From: Jiella mangrovi
GTDB taxonomy: Bacteria; Pseudomonadota; Alphaproteobacteria; Rhizobiales; Rhizobiaceae
Assembly (NCBI RefSeq): GCF_017815135.1
Contig: NZ_JAGJCF010000005.1
Span: 186,001-250,000 of the forward strand
Length of the DNA: 64,000 nucleotides
Reading direction: 5' to 3'
In this document: one piece after another, positions 37,046 through 46,182 of the stretch
Layout: the number at the start of each line of letters is the position of its first letter
How positions within the stretch are numbered: the stretch's first letter is position 1
The notes under the pieces: model-generated
What the model was told of the DNA's origin: nothing
The model's database searches: none
What the model saw: the letters and a program-made list of their open reading frames with translations, nothing else
Program-made: the position numbers and the translations under genes

Positions 37046-39012
37046 AACACCGCCCCGGTTCCCGAGCGTGGAGGCCAGCGTTTGACGACGCCTCGGGCGG
37101 GTGTCGTGATCACCGTCTCGGTGAAGGAATTCACGCTGGAAAGATCGGCGAAGAACCGCTCCATGACGGCGCCGAACAGCATCACTCCGACGCCTTCGAA
37201 GGCGGCGTCGTCGAGCCGCAGCGTCACTGCGATGCCGCGTGCGCCGTGAAAGCCGTCCGGCCGGCGCAGCCGCCGGGTCACCGGCTGGCAGGAAAGCGCC
37301 AGAATACCGCGCAGCCGGCGCTCGGTGGCCGCCTCTGACAGGTCGGCATAAAGCGACAGGACCGCACGCAGTGCCTCGGCACCGGCTGCCGGGTCATGGC
37401 TGGCGAGGCCGCTGTGGGAAAACGACAGAAAACCGATCAGCCGCCACAGGCTTTCGCCGCGCTCGGGCCCGCCGCCCGGCTGCGGATGCGCGACGATCGA
37501 CCGGCGTGGCTCGGTCGGCCCGACGATGGCTCGAAGCGGCGTCTCGCTGTCGCCGTAGAGCCGCATCTGGCCGCCATCGGGCAGGCGCGACAGCTCGCCG
37601 GCGAGGTGGCGGTTGGAGCAGAGCGCGGTGACGGCGAGTTCCCGCGGGGCACGATCGGCTTCAAGGGTGGAGCTCTCGCCCAGCATCAGGAACAGATCGG
37701 TTCCGCGATAGACCGGTCCCGAACCGTGTCGGCGCTCCTGGTCGGTCAGTCGCCGCGGCAGGCGCCGGGTGGTGAAGGTCAACGCCGCACCAGAAGGCCC
37801 GCCCGACGCGGGCGCTGCCCTTTCGCTTGCGACGTCGGGCGCGGCGGCGGGCGCATGCAGCGGCAGGACGGCGGCGCCCTCGGCCTTGCCTGCGTAGATC
37901 GCGGAGACCCTTGTCACCCGGTGCGGCTCGTATTCCAGAAGCGCGCTTCGATCCGGCACCACCTGGTGCTCGAAACGCTCCGGAGACAGGCGGATGCGAT
38001 CGCAGTGCTTCTCGAAGAGATTGACCGCCGGCGCTGCGTAAAGTCGGAAACTTCGCTCCGACACCCGCGCGGCAAGCGTCGGATCGACGTCCGAGAACTC
38101 GAAGACGAGGTCGATTTCGCTGGACGAGACCCCCTTGAGAGCCCACGAAAGCCCGGTCAGGCGGAAGGCGAGATACTTGTCTGGAAAGGCGAAGAATTCG
38201 CGCAGCAGCGCAAGCCCCGGCGAAACGCGATCGTCGGCGGGAAAGAGGCTCTCGTCGCGGGAAAAGCCGATCGGCTCGATTGCGGTCAACGGCAGACGAG
38301 AAAAGCGCGGATCGCCATTGTCGTCGACGTGACGGATCGCGATCCCCTCGAGCCTTGCAAAGAGCTGTTCGTAGATCGCGTCGCGCTCAGCGCGTGCCCC
38401 GACTATGTGGAAGGTGAGATCGTCGATTCCGAGAGCGGCGAACCCTTTCTTGCCGCCGACCTGCGATCCCGAGGAATCAAGGCGCTGCAGCGTGATCTTC
38501 AGGCCCGCCATGACGCTCGGTCCGGCGCCGGCGTGCAGGGCCTGCATCGACGCCGTGGAGGGCAGATAAGCGGCCGCCTCGAGCGCGAGAGGCCAGCGGC
38601 TGATCGGGCTCGCCAGCCGAAACCTGCAGGCGACGCCGCGCTTGGCGTCGCGATGCGTGCTCTCCATGATCGCGCCGGCCGGGGCAATGCGCGGCCCGGA
38701 GGAGGCGTCACCGCCAGGCAGTGGCTCCGCCTCGACGAGGGCGCAGGAGGGCACCGGCTCCAGATGGCCGGGCAGAAGCTGGTCGAGGAGCTCGTTCGTG
38801 AAGGTCGCGAACTCGGCCTTGAGCTGCAACTGCACCCGGGCCGCCATGAAAGCGGCGCCTTCGAGCAGCGCCTTGATGCCGGGATCGGCGGTTTCGCGGT
38901 TGAGGCCGCCCAGCCGTTCGGCGACGCCTGGAAACTCCGCCGCGAAATCGGCGGCCCGCTCGTAGAGGATGGCGAGTTCTTCTTCGAAGGATGAAAGCAG
39001 CTGGTCGTCCAT
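37042..39012 (-). CDS. tssF: T6SS baseplate protein TssF
   Basis: A 656-residue TssF (ImpG/VasA). The N-terminus MDDQLLSSFEEELAILYERA...EFPGVAERL is typical of the family. Later motifs include FATFTNELLDQLLPGHLEPVPSCALVEAEP, LREFFAFPDKYLAFRLTGL and VNLFEKHCDRIRLSPERFEHQVVPDRS. The frame is open upstream but that part is the shadow of tssE, so the ATG at 39012 is used. It lies 8 bp after the tssE stop and is coupled to tssG. Confidence 0.95.
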   Translation of the reverse strand: MDDQLLSSFEEELAILYERAADFAAEFPGVAERLGGLNRETADPGIKALLEGAAFMAARVQLQLKAEFATFTNELLDQLLPGHLEPVPSCALVEAEPLPGGDASSGPRIAPAGAIMESTHRDAKRGVACRFRLASPISRWPLALEAAAYLPSTASMQALHAGAGPSVMAGLKITLQRLDSSGSQVGGKKGFAALGIDDLTFHIVGARAERDAIYEQLFARLEGIAIRHVDDNGDPRFSRLPLTAIEPIGFSRDESLFPADDRVSPGLALLREFFAFPDKYLAFRLTGLSWALKGVSSSEIDLVFEFSDVDPTLAARVSERSFRLYAAPAVNLFEKHCDRIRLSPERFEHQVVPDRSALLEYEPHRVTRVSAIYAGKAEGAAVLPLHAPAAAPDVASERAAPASGGPSGAALTFTTRRLPRRLTDQERRHGSGPVYRGTDLFLMLGESSTLEADRAPRELAVTALCSNRHLAGELSRLPDGGQMRLYGDSETPLRAIVGPTEPRRSIVAHPQPGGGPERGESLWRLIGFLSFSHSGLASHDPAAGAEALRAVLSLYADLSEAATERRLRGILALSCQPVTRRLRRPDGFHGARGIAVTLRLDDAAFEGVGVMLFGAVMERFFADLSSVNSFTETVITTPARGVVKRWPPRSGTGAVF

Positions 39013-39020
39013 GGCAGGGC

Positions 39021-39605
39021 TCAGGGCGAAAGCGCAGGGGCGTCGATGCGAACCCTGCCGGCAGTCACGTCGAGATCGGCATGGAAGGCGACGGCGATGG
39101 GCTGCGGCATGAAGGCGATCTCGCCGGAAACATCGAGGCGCAGCCGCCGCGAGACGTCCTCGTAACCGCCGGCATCGGCCGGATTGGCGCTGTGGGACGC
39201 GGCGACCACGAGGCTGTCTGCGATCAGCCGTGGCTCGTGCCGCAGAAGCGCCCGCCGCAGACTGACGGCAAGCTCGTCGAGCGCGCCCGGCTCCGCGCTC
39301 AGGCGGGTGATGTCCGCAAGACCGTAATTGAGGATCGAGGCGGCGGTCCGGGGATGGTCGGAGAGATCGACGCAAGATGCGAGATCGACGGTGTTGACGA
39401 GGGCGTCGAGGCCGGCGACGAAGCTCCTGAGAATGTCCTGCCGGGTCGCGGTGCGTCCTGGCGCCGTGAGCCTGTCCGGTTCGCTCGCACCGCGCTCACG
39501 CTGGTTCACGCGGCCGGGCTGCCGTTCGTGCTTGCCCTGATGCGGCTTTGCGAAGACCAGCATCAGCGGGGCCTGGTAGCGGTCCTGCGGGGATCGGGGC
39601 GGCAT
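39021..39605 (-). CDS. tssE: T6SS baseplate protein TssE (gp25-like)
   Basis: A 194-residue gp25/lysozyme-like wedge protein that nucleates the sheath. The conserved part begins near 50: SFVAGLDALVNTVDLA...ILNYGLADITRLSAEPGALDELAVSLRRALLRHEPRL, then IAFMPQPIAVAFHADLDV. Its first 50 residues are a basic, variable extension. GGAG lies 11 bp before the ATG. It is downstream of hcp and directly upstream of tssF. Confidence 0.9.
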   Translation of the reverse strand: MPPRSPQDRYQAPLMLVFAKPHQGKHERQPGRVNQRERGASEPDRLTAPGRTATRQDILRSFVAGLDALVNTVDLASCVDLSDHPRTAASILNYGLADITRLSAEPGALDELAVSLRRALLRHEPRLIADSLVVAASHSANPADAGGYEDVSRRLRLDVSGEIAFMPQPIAVAFHADLDVTAGRVRIDAPALSP

Positions 39606-39725
39606 CGGGCATCTCCGGCATGGCCGTGACTTCAGAAAGATCTCATCGGGTAAGGGTATCGGCGGGTACGGGTATCGGCGCGCGGGATGGCGGCGTTGAC
39701 GGTGCTTCGCGTAGCCGCCTTTCTG

Positions 39726-40214
39726 TCAGTGGCCGACATTGGCGGCGATGTCCCACGTCGCCTCGGTCGCTGCGCCGGGCGTGCCCTGCCGGGTCTGTTC
39801 GGTATAGGTGACGGTGAATTTGCGGAAGTTCAGCGTCACCGTTTCCTGGAGCTGATCGAGCCCGTCGGCCGACCCGCCGGTAGCGTAGGACGAGATGATG
39901 AGGTCGGTCATCATCAGCTTGAAATACTCGACCGGCGCGTCGCCGCCTGCCTTGCGGATGGTCAGGAGCGCCTGGGGAATGTGCTTGCCGTTGGAGCAGA
40001 ACCGCAGGATGTTCGTCGTCGCCTTGTCGCAGTTCTTGGTGAAGGTGATGTCCTGCACCGCGACCTTGCCCGAGCCGGCGCCGGGGCCCATGTGAGTCGT
40101 GCCGCTCTGGGCGAGCCCCCAGCTCCAGGCGAGAATTCGGATCTCGCCCGCATGCGTGGCGTCTTGGGATTCTCCGGGAATACCCTCGATCTTCAGAAAA
40201 ATGTCGACGGCCAT
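39726..40214 (-). CDS. hcp: T6SS tube protein Hcp (TssD)
   Basis: A 162-residue Hcp, the hexameric inner-tube protein that is secreted and carries effectors. The typical pattern is MAVDIFLKIEGIPGESQDATHAGEIRILAWSWGLAQ, then KVAVQDITFTKNCDKATTNIL, GKHIPQALLTIRKAGG and the C-terminal LNFRKFTVTYTEQ. A GGAGA sits 7 bp before the ATG. It lies in the middle of the cluster between tssC and tssE, with 130 and 120 bp on its sides. Confidence 0.97.
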   Translation of the reverse strand: MAVDIFLKIEGIPGESQDATHAGEIRILAWSWGLAQSGTTHMGPGAGSGKVAVQDITFTKNCDKATTNILRFCSNGKHIPQALLTIRKAGGDAPVEYFKLMMTDLIISSYATGGSADGLDQLQETVTLNFRKFTVTYTEQTRQGTPGAATEATWDIAANVGH

Positions 40215-40344
40215 TTCGCGTCTCCAGTGGTGCTCGGACAGTCCGTCCAGCGATAGCGATGTCTGACTGGCTTCGTCCCTTGCGCGGCGTCACCGCTGGA
40301 ATTCGGCCGGGCGATGCCGTGCAAAGGTTCAGGTCGCGAAGGCC

Positions 40345-41877
40345 TCAGGCCGAGTCGCTCTTGGGCAGCTTCGAAACGAGGCTGAGGCCGATATCGACGG
40401 ATTCGAGCTGGAAATGCGGGCGCAGATAGAATTTCGCGCCGTAATGGCCGGGGTTTTCCTCGTCGGGGAAAACGTCGACCCGCGCCTCCGCGAGCGGCCG
40501 CTTGGCCTTGGCCGCATCCGTGGAATTCCGCGGGTCGCCGTCGACATACTGGTAGATCCAGGTCTGCAGCCAGTTCTGCAGCTTCTCCTGTTCCTTGTAG
40601 GTGCCGATGTGGTCGCGGACCATCTGCTTGAGGTAATGGGCGAACCGCGACACCGCGAACATGTAGGTGAGCCGGGAGGACAGCTTGTCCGAGGCGGTGG
40701 CGTCGGCGTCGTTTTCGTAGAGTTTCGGTTGATACAGCGACTGAGCACCGATGAAGGCAGCCCTGTCGGTGTTCTTGCGATGAACCAGCGGCAGCAGCCC
40801 GGCGGCGTTGAGCTCCGCCTCGCGGCGGTCGGGAATTGCGACTTCGGTCGGACATTTGAGGTCGAGCATCTTGCCCGAACTCCCCGTCGGATCGCTGGTC
40901 GCAAAGGCATGGGTGGGAAGATCCGAGACTTCGCCGCCGGAATTGACGCCCATGATCTGGACCGTCCAGCCATATTCCTTGAAGGCCCTGTTGATGTTGG
41001 CTCCATAGGCGTAGGCAGCGTTCATCCACGCATATTTCTGGCCGGTATGGCCGTCGGTCTCCTCTTCGAAGCCGAAGGCCTCGACGGGTATCGATTTCGC
41101 GCCGTATGGTTCGCGGGACAGGACGCGCGGCATGCAAAGGCCGAGATAGCGGGAGTTCTCGGAGGCCCGTAGGGATTTCCAGTCGGCGAAGTCCGGCCTG
41201 TCGATGAGGGTCGAGATGTCTCGCGGCTTGCCGAGCTCGTTCCAGCTTTCCATGTCGAGGAGGGCGGGGCCGGCGGAGGCGATGAAGGGGCAGTGGGAAG
41301 CCGCAGCGATCTTGCCGAGATGGCGCAGAAGCGCGATGTCGGTCGGTGACTTCTCGAAATAGTAGTCGCAGATGATCGCGCCGAAGGGCTGGCCGCCGAG
41401 CTGGCCGAACTCCGCCTCGTAGATTTCCATGAAGAGCGGGCTCTGGTCCCAGCGGCCGTAGCGATAGCTTTCCAGCTCGTTGTAGAGCTCCGTCTTGCCG
41501 ACATTCATCACCTTGATCTTCAGGCTCGCGTCGGTCTCGGAGTTGGTGACGAGATATTCCAGACCCCGCCAGGCGCTCTCGATCTCCTGAAAAGTGGGGT
41601 GATGGATGATCGCGTTCACCTGCGCGGACAGTGTCTTGTCGAGACGGGAAATCAGATCGTCGAGCGTCTTGTAGACGTCGGAATCGACGAGGTCGGCGTG
41701 CTCCAGAGCCTCCGCGATCAGGGTGTCGAAGGCGCGATCGACCTCCTTTTCCCTCGCCTCGGACTTCGTCGGATTGATGCTCTGCTTCAAGAGCTCGGCA
41801 AAGGCGTCGCCCTCGCTTTCCTCCAGATAGGCGGTCTCGGCCTCGATCTCGATCGCGGTGGACTGGGTATCGCTCAT
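40345..41877 (-). CDS. tssC: T6SS sheath protein TssC (VipB)
   Basis: A 510-residue large sheath subunit. Diagnostic segments include LDKTLSAQVNAIIHHPTFQEIESAWRGLEYLV, DQSPLFMEIYEAEFGQLGGQPFGAIICDYYF, LGLCMPRVLSREPYG and the C-terminal FRFAHYLKQMVRDHIGTYKEQEKLQNWLQTW. It pairs with TssB to form the contractile sheath around Hcp. A strong AGAGGAGA precedes the ATG; tssB ends 27 bp upstream. Confidence 0.97.
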   Translation of the reverse strand: MSDTQSTAIEIEAETAYLEESEGDAFAELLKQSINPTKSEAREKEVDRAFDTLIAEALEHADLVDSDVYKTLDDLISRLDKTLSAQVNAIIHHPTFQEIESAWRGLEYLVTNSETDASLKIKVMNVGKTELYNELESYRYGRWDQSPLFMEIYEAEFGQLGGQPFGAIICDYYFEKSPTDIALLRHLGKIAAASHCPFIASAGPALLDMESWNELGKPRDISTLIDRPDFADWKSLRASENSRYLGLCMPRVLSREPYGAKSIPVEAFGFEEETDGHTGQKYAWMNAAYAYGANINRAFKEYGWTVQIMGVNSGGEVSDLPTHAFATSDPTGSSGKMLDLKCPTEVAIPDRREAELNAAGLLPLVHRKNTDRAAFIGAQSLYQPKLYENDADATASDKLSSRLTYMFAVSRFAHYLKQMVRDHIGTYKEQEKLQNWLQTWIYQYVDGDPRNSTDAAKAKRPLAEARVDVFPDEENPGHYGAKFYLRPHFQLESVDIGLSLVSKLPKSDSA

Positions 41878-41904
41878 TGCCCATTCTCCTCTGGTCGCAT
41901 CGGT

Positions 41905-42465
41905 TCAGGCGCCGTCGCCGGACTGGTCGCTCTCGGCGGCGTGGCCGTTGCCAGCCGCCGTCCAGCCGGTGACGCGGCGGTCCTTGATCGTCGCCATCAG
42001 CGCGGGATCGGACAGAAGCTTCCGCAAAAGGTTCTCTGCCTCGACGCGGCCAGTCATGTAGCTGCGCAAGTTCGAGAGCTGCTGGCGCGCTTCGAGAAGA
42101 CGGTTCAGAGCCTCGACGTTCTTCGCGATCTTCGCCGGGCTGAAGTCGTCCATGGAGCGGAAGTCGAGCTTGACGGAGAGGCGGTCGCTGCCCCCTTCAC
42201 CCAGCTTGTTCTCGACGGCGAAGCGCACGCCTGGCTTCACCATGCCCATGAATTCGTCGAAGGTTTCCATGTCGACCTGTTCGAGTTTGCGCTCGCCCAC
42301 CGGCGGCTTCTCGACTTCTGGCGCGTTTCCTGAAAGGTCCGCCATCACACCCATGACGAAGGGCAGTTCGACCCGGCGGTTGGCATCGTGCGGATCCTCG
42401 TAGGAGATATGCACGCGCGGACGGCGGTTGCGCCCGATGAAGTCCTGAGCGGAATCGGAGGCCAT
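41905..42465 (-). CDS. tssB: T6SS sheath protein TssB (VipA)
   Basis: A 186-residue small sheath subunit. RVHISYEDPHDANRRVELPFVMGVMADLSG, then VDMETFDEFMGMVKPGVRFAVEN and LDFRSMDDFSPAKIAKNVEALNRLLEARQQLSNLRSY, are the family pattern, including the ClpV-interacting N-terminal helix region. The ATG has GGGAG 9 bp upstream. A 102-bp gap before it, after tssA, carries an AAAACC/GGTTTT hairpin and an AT-rich stretch, so a promoter for the tssB-clpV part is possible. Confidence 0.96.
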   Translation of the reverse strand: MASDSAQDFIGRNRRPRVHISYEDPHDANRRVELPFVMGVMADLSGNAPEVEKPPVGERKLEQVDMETFDEFMGMVKPGVRFAVENKLGEGGSDRLSVKLDFRSMDDFSPAKIAKNVEALNRLLEARQQLSNLRSYMTGRVEAENLLRKLLSDPALMATIKDRRVTGWTAAGNGHAAESDQSGDGA

Positions 42466-42567
42466 GGACGTTGCTCCCTGACGTTGCGATATCTGAAAGC
42501 AAGCCAGAGTTGTATAAGAAAGTCAAACAAAACCTATAAGGGTTTTCCTGCGCCGTTCGTGTCGGTC

Positions 42568-43902
42568 TCATTCGCCTTTCGGGAACGATGACGGGAACAG
42601 ATGCGGCATCAGGGCGAGGAAGTCGCTGCCGATGAGACCGCGCGCGCGGGCGAGCAGGATCGGGACCGGGCTGGAGGGCTCGGCGAGCCGGACATAGGCC
42701 TCGACGCTGGCGATCAGCGATGCGGCGCCGTCCCGGTTTTTGGCCACGAAGCGCGGGTCGGCCGGTGCCGCAGGCGTCGCTGTCGCGGAGGCCGTCATGT
42801 CTGCCGCAGAGATCGCGCTGTCGTTCAAGGCCTGCAGCCGTTCAAGATCGAGCGCGAGCCCCGGCGGGCCGTCGATCGTCAGCGTGGCCGAGCCGATCAG
42901 CTGCGGTGCCAGAATCTGCAAGGCTTCGATCAGCGGTCGTCCGAGCAGCATGCGGGCCTGATGGACGAGGAGAAGGGCCGGGGACGACGGCTCCGATCCG
43001 GCAAAGTAATGTTCGGCCCCGATGAGAGCCAGGCGGGCTTCGCCGTGATGGCCGATCGGGATCGTCGCCAGCGCCGAAAGTCCGGGAGGCGGCTGCGGCG
43101 AGCTCGAAACTGCGCCAGCCGCGACGCTCGCGGCGTCTTCGCTGGCATCGGGCGTCTTGCCTGAGGCTTCGTCGAGCAGCGCCGCGATACGCGCGACCGT
43201 GCCGAGAAAAGCCTTCATCTGCGGTGCCTCGCCAGCCTCGCCATTGGCGACGAAGGTCGCCTTGATCGCTTCGAGGCTGTCCTTGATCGTCGTGACGTAC
43301 CCGCGAAGCGCTTCGACCGCCTTCAGGTTTTGAGCATCGGCGAGGACGGCGCGGATCCTCGTTTCATCGAGCGTCGTCTCGTCCGCGCGAGCACGCGCTT
43401 CCCCGATCGCGATCAGGAAGTCGCGAAAGCGGATGACGCCGGCACGCCGGTCGGTCACAAGCGGCACGAATTGCAGGGGGATGGGGCCGAAGGCAGGCGG
43501 ATCGAAAGCCTCGTACTCGGCCCGCCGCTGCGAGGGCGCGCGTGGGTGAACGTCGTTCCAGCGGGCTTCGAGGAGCTTTGCGGAAAGTTCGATCGCGCCG
43601 GCAAAGCCCCCGATATTTCCGGTCAGGAGCAGGAGCCGCGCCTCCAACAGCACGAAGCGCAGATCGCGGGAGCGAGACAGGAGGGCTGCGATCGCCTCGC
43701 GCCCGTCGCGCAGCTTGATCTCTCGTGGCTCGAAGGCGCGACCGTCATCGCGCGTCAACAGGCCGCCCGGAAAGCTGGTCGGCAAGAGCGCTTCGATCCG
43801 GTCGCGAAACGTCAGAAAATCAGGGTCTCCGGCTGCGACGAGATCGGGACCGCAAGGCTCGTCGTCAAACAGGGGTTCGAGCAATGCCGCCTGATCGACC
43901 AT
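42568..43902 (-). CDS. tssA: T6SS cap/assembly protein TssA
   Basis: A 444-residue TssA with an ImpA-type N-terminal domain: LLEPLFDDEPCGPDLVAAGDPDFLTFRDRIEALLP and a later DLRFVLLEARLLLLTGNIGGFAGAIELSAKLLEARWNDVHP. The C-terminal part (about 300-444) is Ala-rich and helical, ending in a duplicated segment (VASIEAYVRLAEPSSPVPILLARARGL) that mirrors the region near 310. TssA recruits sheath and tube subunits and caps the growing tail. The next gene, tssB, starts 102 bp downstream. Confidence 0.92.
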   Translation of the reverse strand: MVDQAALLEPLFDDEPCGPDLVAAGDPDFLTFRDRIEALLPTSFPGGLLTRDDGRAFEPREIKLRDGREAIAALLSRSRDLRFVLLEARLLLLTGNIGGFAGAIELSAKLLEARWNDVHPRAPSQRRAEYEAFDPPAFGPIPLQFVPLVTDRRAGVIRFRDFLIAIGEARARADETTLDETRIRAVLADAQNLKAVEALRGYVTTIKDSLEAIKATFVANGEAGEAPQMKAFLGTVARIAALLDEASGKTPDASEDAASVAAGAVSSSPQPPPGLSALATIPIGHHGEARLALIGAEHYFAGSEPSSPALLLVHQARMLLGRPLIEALQILAPQLIGSATLTIDGPPGLALDLERLQALNDSAISAADMTASATATPAAPADPRFVAKNRDGAASLIASVEAYVRLAEPSSPVPILLARARGLIGSDFLALMPHLFPSSFPKGE

Positions 43903-43938
43903 CCCGCGCCTCGCTGGTTTCGATGATTGTGTGCGCGA

Positions 43939-44511
43939 TTACTGAACGCTAACGCGCATCTCGACGCGCCGATTGACGGGATCGAAAGGGTTCGAAACCC
44001 GCGGCACGCGCTCGCCGAGGCCGAGCGCCGAGATCTTGCCCGGCTCTATCCCGTGAGCCAGAAGATAGGCACGGACGGATTCGGCGCGGCGGCGCGACAG
44101 GTCCTGATTGTACCAGTCGGCGCCGCGAGCATCGGTATGCCCCTCGATGACGAACTGGACCGCGCGCAGCCTCTGATCGGTCAGCGCCGCAGCCATCTCC
44201 CGAAGGTTCTCCCGCGCCGTTGGCGTCAGCATGGCCGAATCGTAGTCGAAGTTGATCAGAAGATCCCAGCCGGTAGGACGTGGCTCGGCCTTTCCACACT
44301 CGGATTCGAGGCCGACGCAGATGCCCCGCGTTCCCGCCATCCGCATGGAGCGCGACTTGCCGAGGCCCTTCACCTCATTGGCGGACTTGACGAAGAACTC
44401 GGCGATGTCGCGCCGATCATAGGCAGGATCGGAAGCCGCCGGTCCGGCCATGGAAAACAACGCGACGAGTGGTGCCGCCAGGCAGATGGACAGGATCGAT
44501 CGTCTCGACAT
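43939..44511 (-). CDS. Periplasmic OmpA-like protein of the T6SS cluster
   Basis: A 190-residue protein with a signal peptide (1-27, ending PAASD) and a C-terminal OmpA/MotB peptidoglycan-binding domain: INFDYDSAMLTP (87-98), IEGHTDARG (122-130), then LSRRRAESVRAYLLAHGI and NRRVEMRV. In other T6SSs such a domain is fused to TssL or carried by TagL to anchor the apparatus to the wall. Here it is a stand-alone exported protein between tagH and tssA. Confidence 0.88.
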   Translation of the reverse strand: MSRRSILSICLAAPLVALFSMAGPAASDPAYDRRDIAEFFVKSANEVKGLGKSRSMRMAGTRGICVGLESECGKAEPRPTGWDLLINFDYDSAMLTPTARENLREMAAALTDQRLRAVQFVIEGHTDARGADWYNQDLSRRRAESVRAYLLAHGIEPGKISALGLGERVPRVSNPFDPVNRRVEMRVSVQ

Positions 44512-44687
44512 GAGCGCCCTCTCCGGTTGGTAATGTTCTCGCTTTGCGTGTATTATCTAAAAGATTTCACGCCATGGTGTCAACGAACCGGGAAGCTGCG
44601 CGTCATCAGACCTCAGGCCGGTCCATCTTTTGCCGACTCGACGAGATGCTCCTTGTCGCGCTCGTGCCATCCGGCGATCGCGCGCCG

Positions 44688-46163
44688 TCACCGCCGACGG
44701 GAACGCGCGTTTTCGTCGTAGATCTCGCGAAAATACTGGAGGAACACGTCGAGCATGCCGTGTTCAAAGGGCTCGGTCTTGGCATCCCAGCGGTTGACGA
44801 ACAGGTCCCAGGCCTGGGCCTTCCTCGAAAAGGGCATCACCGAAGAGGGCAGCCGCGCCGTGATCGCTTCGGGTGAGAGGTCGTCGATGAGGCGCTTCAG
44901 AGCCTTCTGCATGGCGGCGAAGGTGATCAGCTCATGCTGCGAGAGGTCGTTAAACGCTTCCTCGAAACTCTCGGAAGGGGCGAGATAGCCGGGGCCGTCG
45001 GCGCCGAACATCTTGGCGAGTGCGCCTTGCGGGTTCGGCGAGAACTTCAAGGCGTTGTTCCCCATCGCCTCGATCGTCGTGCGGTCGCCGCTGCGGGTGA
45101 CGGTCTTGGCCTTCGCCCGCATCCGCAGCAGTTCACCGACGCCGCCGGTGACGAGAGACAGAAGGGTGCCGATCTCTCTCGCGACCTCCTCGGGCGGCCG
45201 ACCGGAAAAGATCGTGGGATCGAGGCCCGCAGCCTGTGCCATCGCGGAGAGGAGCCGCTCGGCCTCTCGCGGCGATGATGGCTCCGTGACTTGCGCTGTG
45301 AAGTCGGCTTCCATCGACGCAGGACGATGCGCGACATCGCGCACCGCACCGGTGCTCTGTTCGGCAGCCCTCGGCTCGCGTTCGGACCACTCATCCCGTC
45401 GGCGTCGAGCGGCAACCGACGGCGCCGGGCGCACCGGCTCGGCGCGGGCAGGGGACGCATTGATTTCGAACGGATCGTCCTCTTCGTCGAAGGGCTGCGA
45501 AGGCTCGGTGCCGCCACTGCCGAACCTTTGGTCATACTCTTCGAATGCGCGCGGTTCGCCATGGCTGCCTCTAGCCTCGGCATCATCCGACCAGTCCGTT
45601 GGAGCCGGCCTGAAGGCGTCCGCCGGGCTCGCTCCGGGGCCTTGCAGCACGAAGTCGATCGGCTCCTGCCCGAATGCCGGCGGGTTCGGCTGCGGTGCCG
45701 GCCGGAGTTCGATCGGTGGCGGGACCGGGCCGTCGATCGACCAGGGGTCCGACGCATCCGCGATCGCCGCCGCCGGACGAGGCGGCTCTCTCCATGCGTT
45801 GCCGGCCGTGGCGAGGCGCGGCTCGTCATCTTCCCATCCACCGACGGTAGCGCTGATCTGGACCGTCACATGATATTGTCCGATGAGAAGCCGGTCGCCG
45901 CTTTCGAGGCGCCTTGGGCCCGGCAGGCGGTTGTCGGAGCCGTTCACGAAGGTGCCGTTTGTCGAATGGTCGATCAGGACGAAACCGCCGTCCTCGAAGC
46001 GGATCTCGCAATGGCGGCTGGAGACGAACCGGTCCGGATCGGGCAACACCCAGTCTCGCGGCGGCTCGCGTCCGATCTCGAACGTTCGGTCGGTGGCGCT
46101 GAAGCTCACCGGCCCGCCATTGTCGAGCCGGTCGAGATTTTCGAGGACGAGGTCGATGCGCAT
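44688..46163 (-). CDS. tagH: T6SS-associated FHA-domain protein TagH
   Basis: A 491-residue cytoplasmic protein. The N-terminal FHA domain has Gly31-Arg32, SSRH (48-51) and NGT (69-71), the phosphothreonine-binding residues. A Pro-rich disordered middle (about 110-290) leads to the conserved TagH C-terminal domain (about 300-491) with GELLRMRAKAKTVTRSGDRTT and NALKFSPNPQGALAKMF. FHA proteins relay threonine phosphorylation in T6SS activation; the kinase and phosphatase genes (PpkA, PppA) are not in the window. It starts 20 bp after the preceding gene's stop. Confidence 0.93.
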   Translation of the reverse strand: MRIDLVLENLDRLDNGGPVSFSATDRTFEIGREPPRDWVLPDPDRFVSSRHCEIRFEDGGFVLIDHSTNGTFVNGSDNRLPGPRRLESGDRLLIGQYHVTVQISATVGGWEDDEPRLATAGNAWREPPRPAAAIADASDPWSIDGPVPPPIELRPAPQPNPPAFGQEPIDFVLQGPGASPADAFRPAPTDWSDDAEARGSHGEPRAFEEYDQRFGSGGTEPSQPFDEEDDPFEINASPARAEPVRPAPSVAARRRRDEWSEREPRAAEQSTGAVRDVAHRPASMEADFTAQVTEPSSPREAERLLSAMAQAAGLDPTIFSGRPPEEVAREIGTLLSLVTGGVGELLRMRAKAKTVTRSGDRTTIEAMGNNALKFSPNPQGALAKMFGADGPGYLAPSESFEEAFNDLSQHELITFAAMQKALKRLIDDLSPEAITARLPSSVMPFSRKAQAWDLFVNRWDAKTEPFEHGMLDVFLQYFREIYDENARSRRR

Positions 46164-46182
46164 GACGGGCTCCTGACGTCTT

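Noticed and set aside
42466-42567. Sigma-54 promoter before tssB
   Set aside because: A TGGC...TTGC-like string occurs but the GG to GC spacing is not the required 10 bp.
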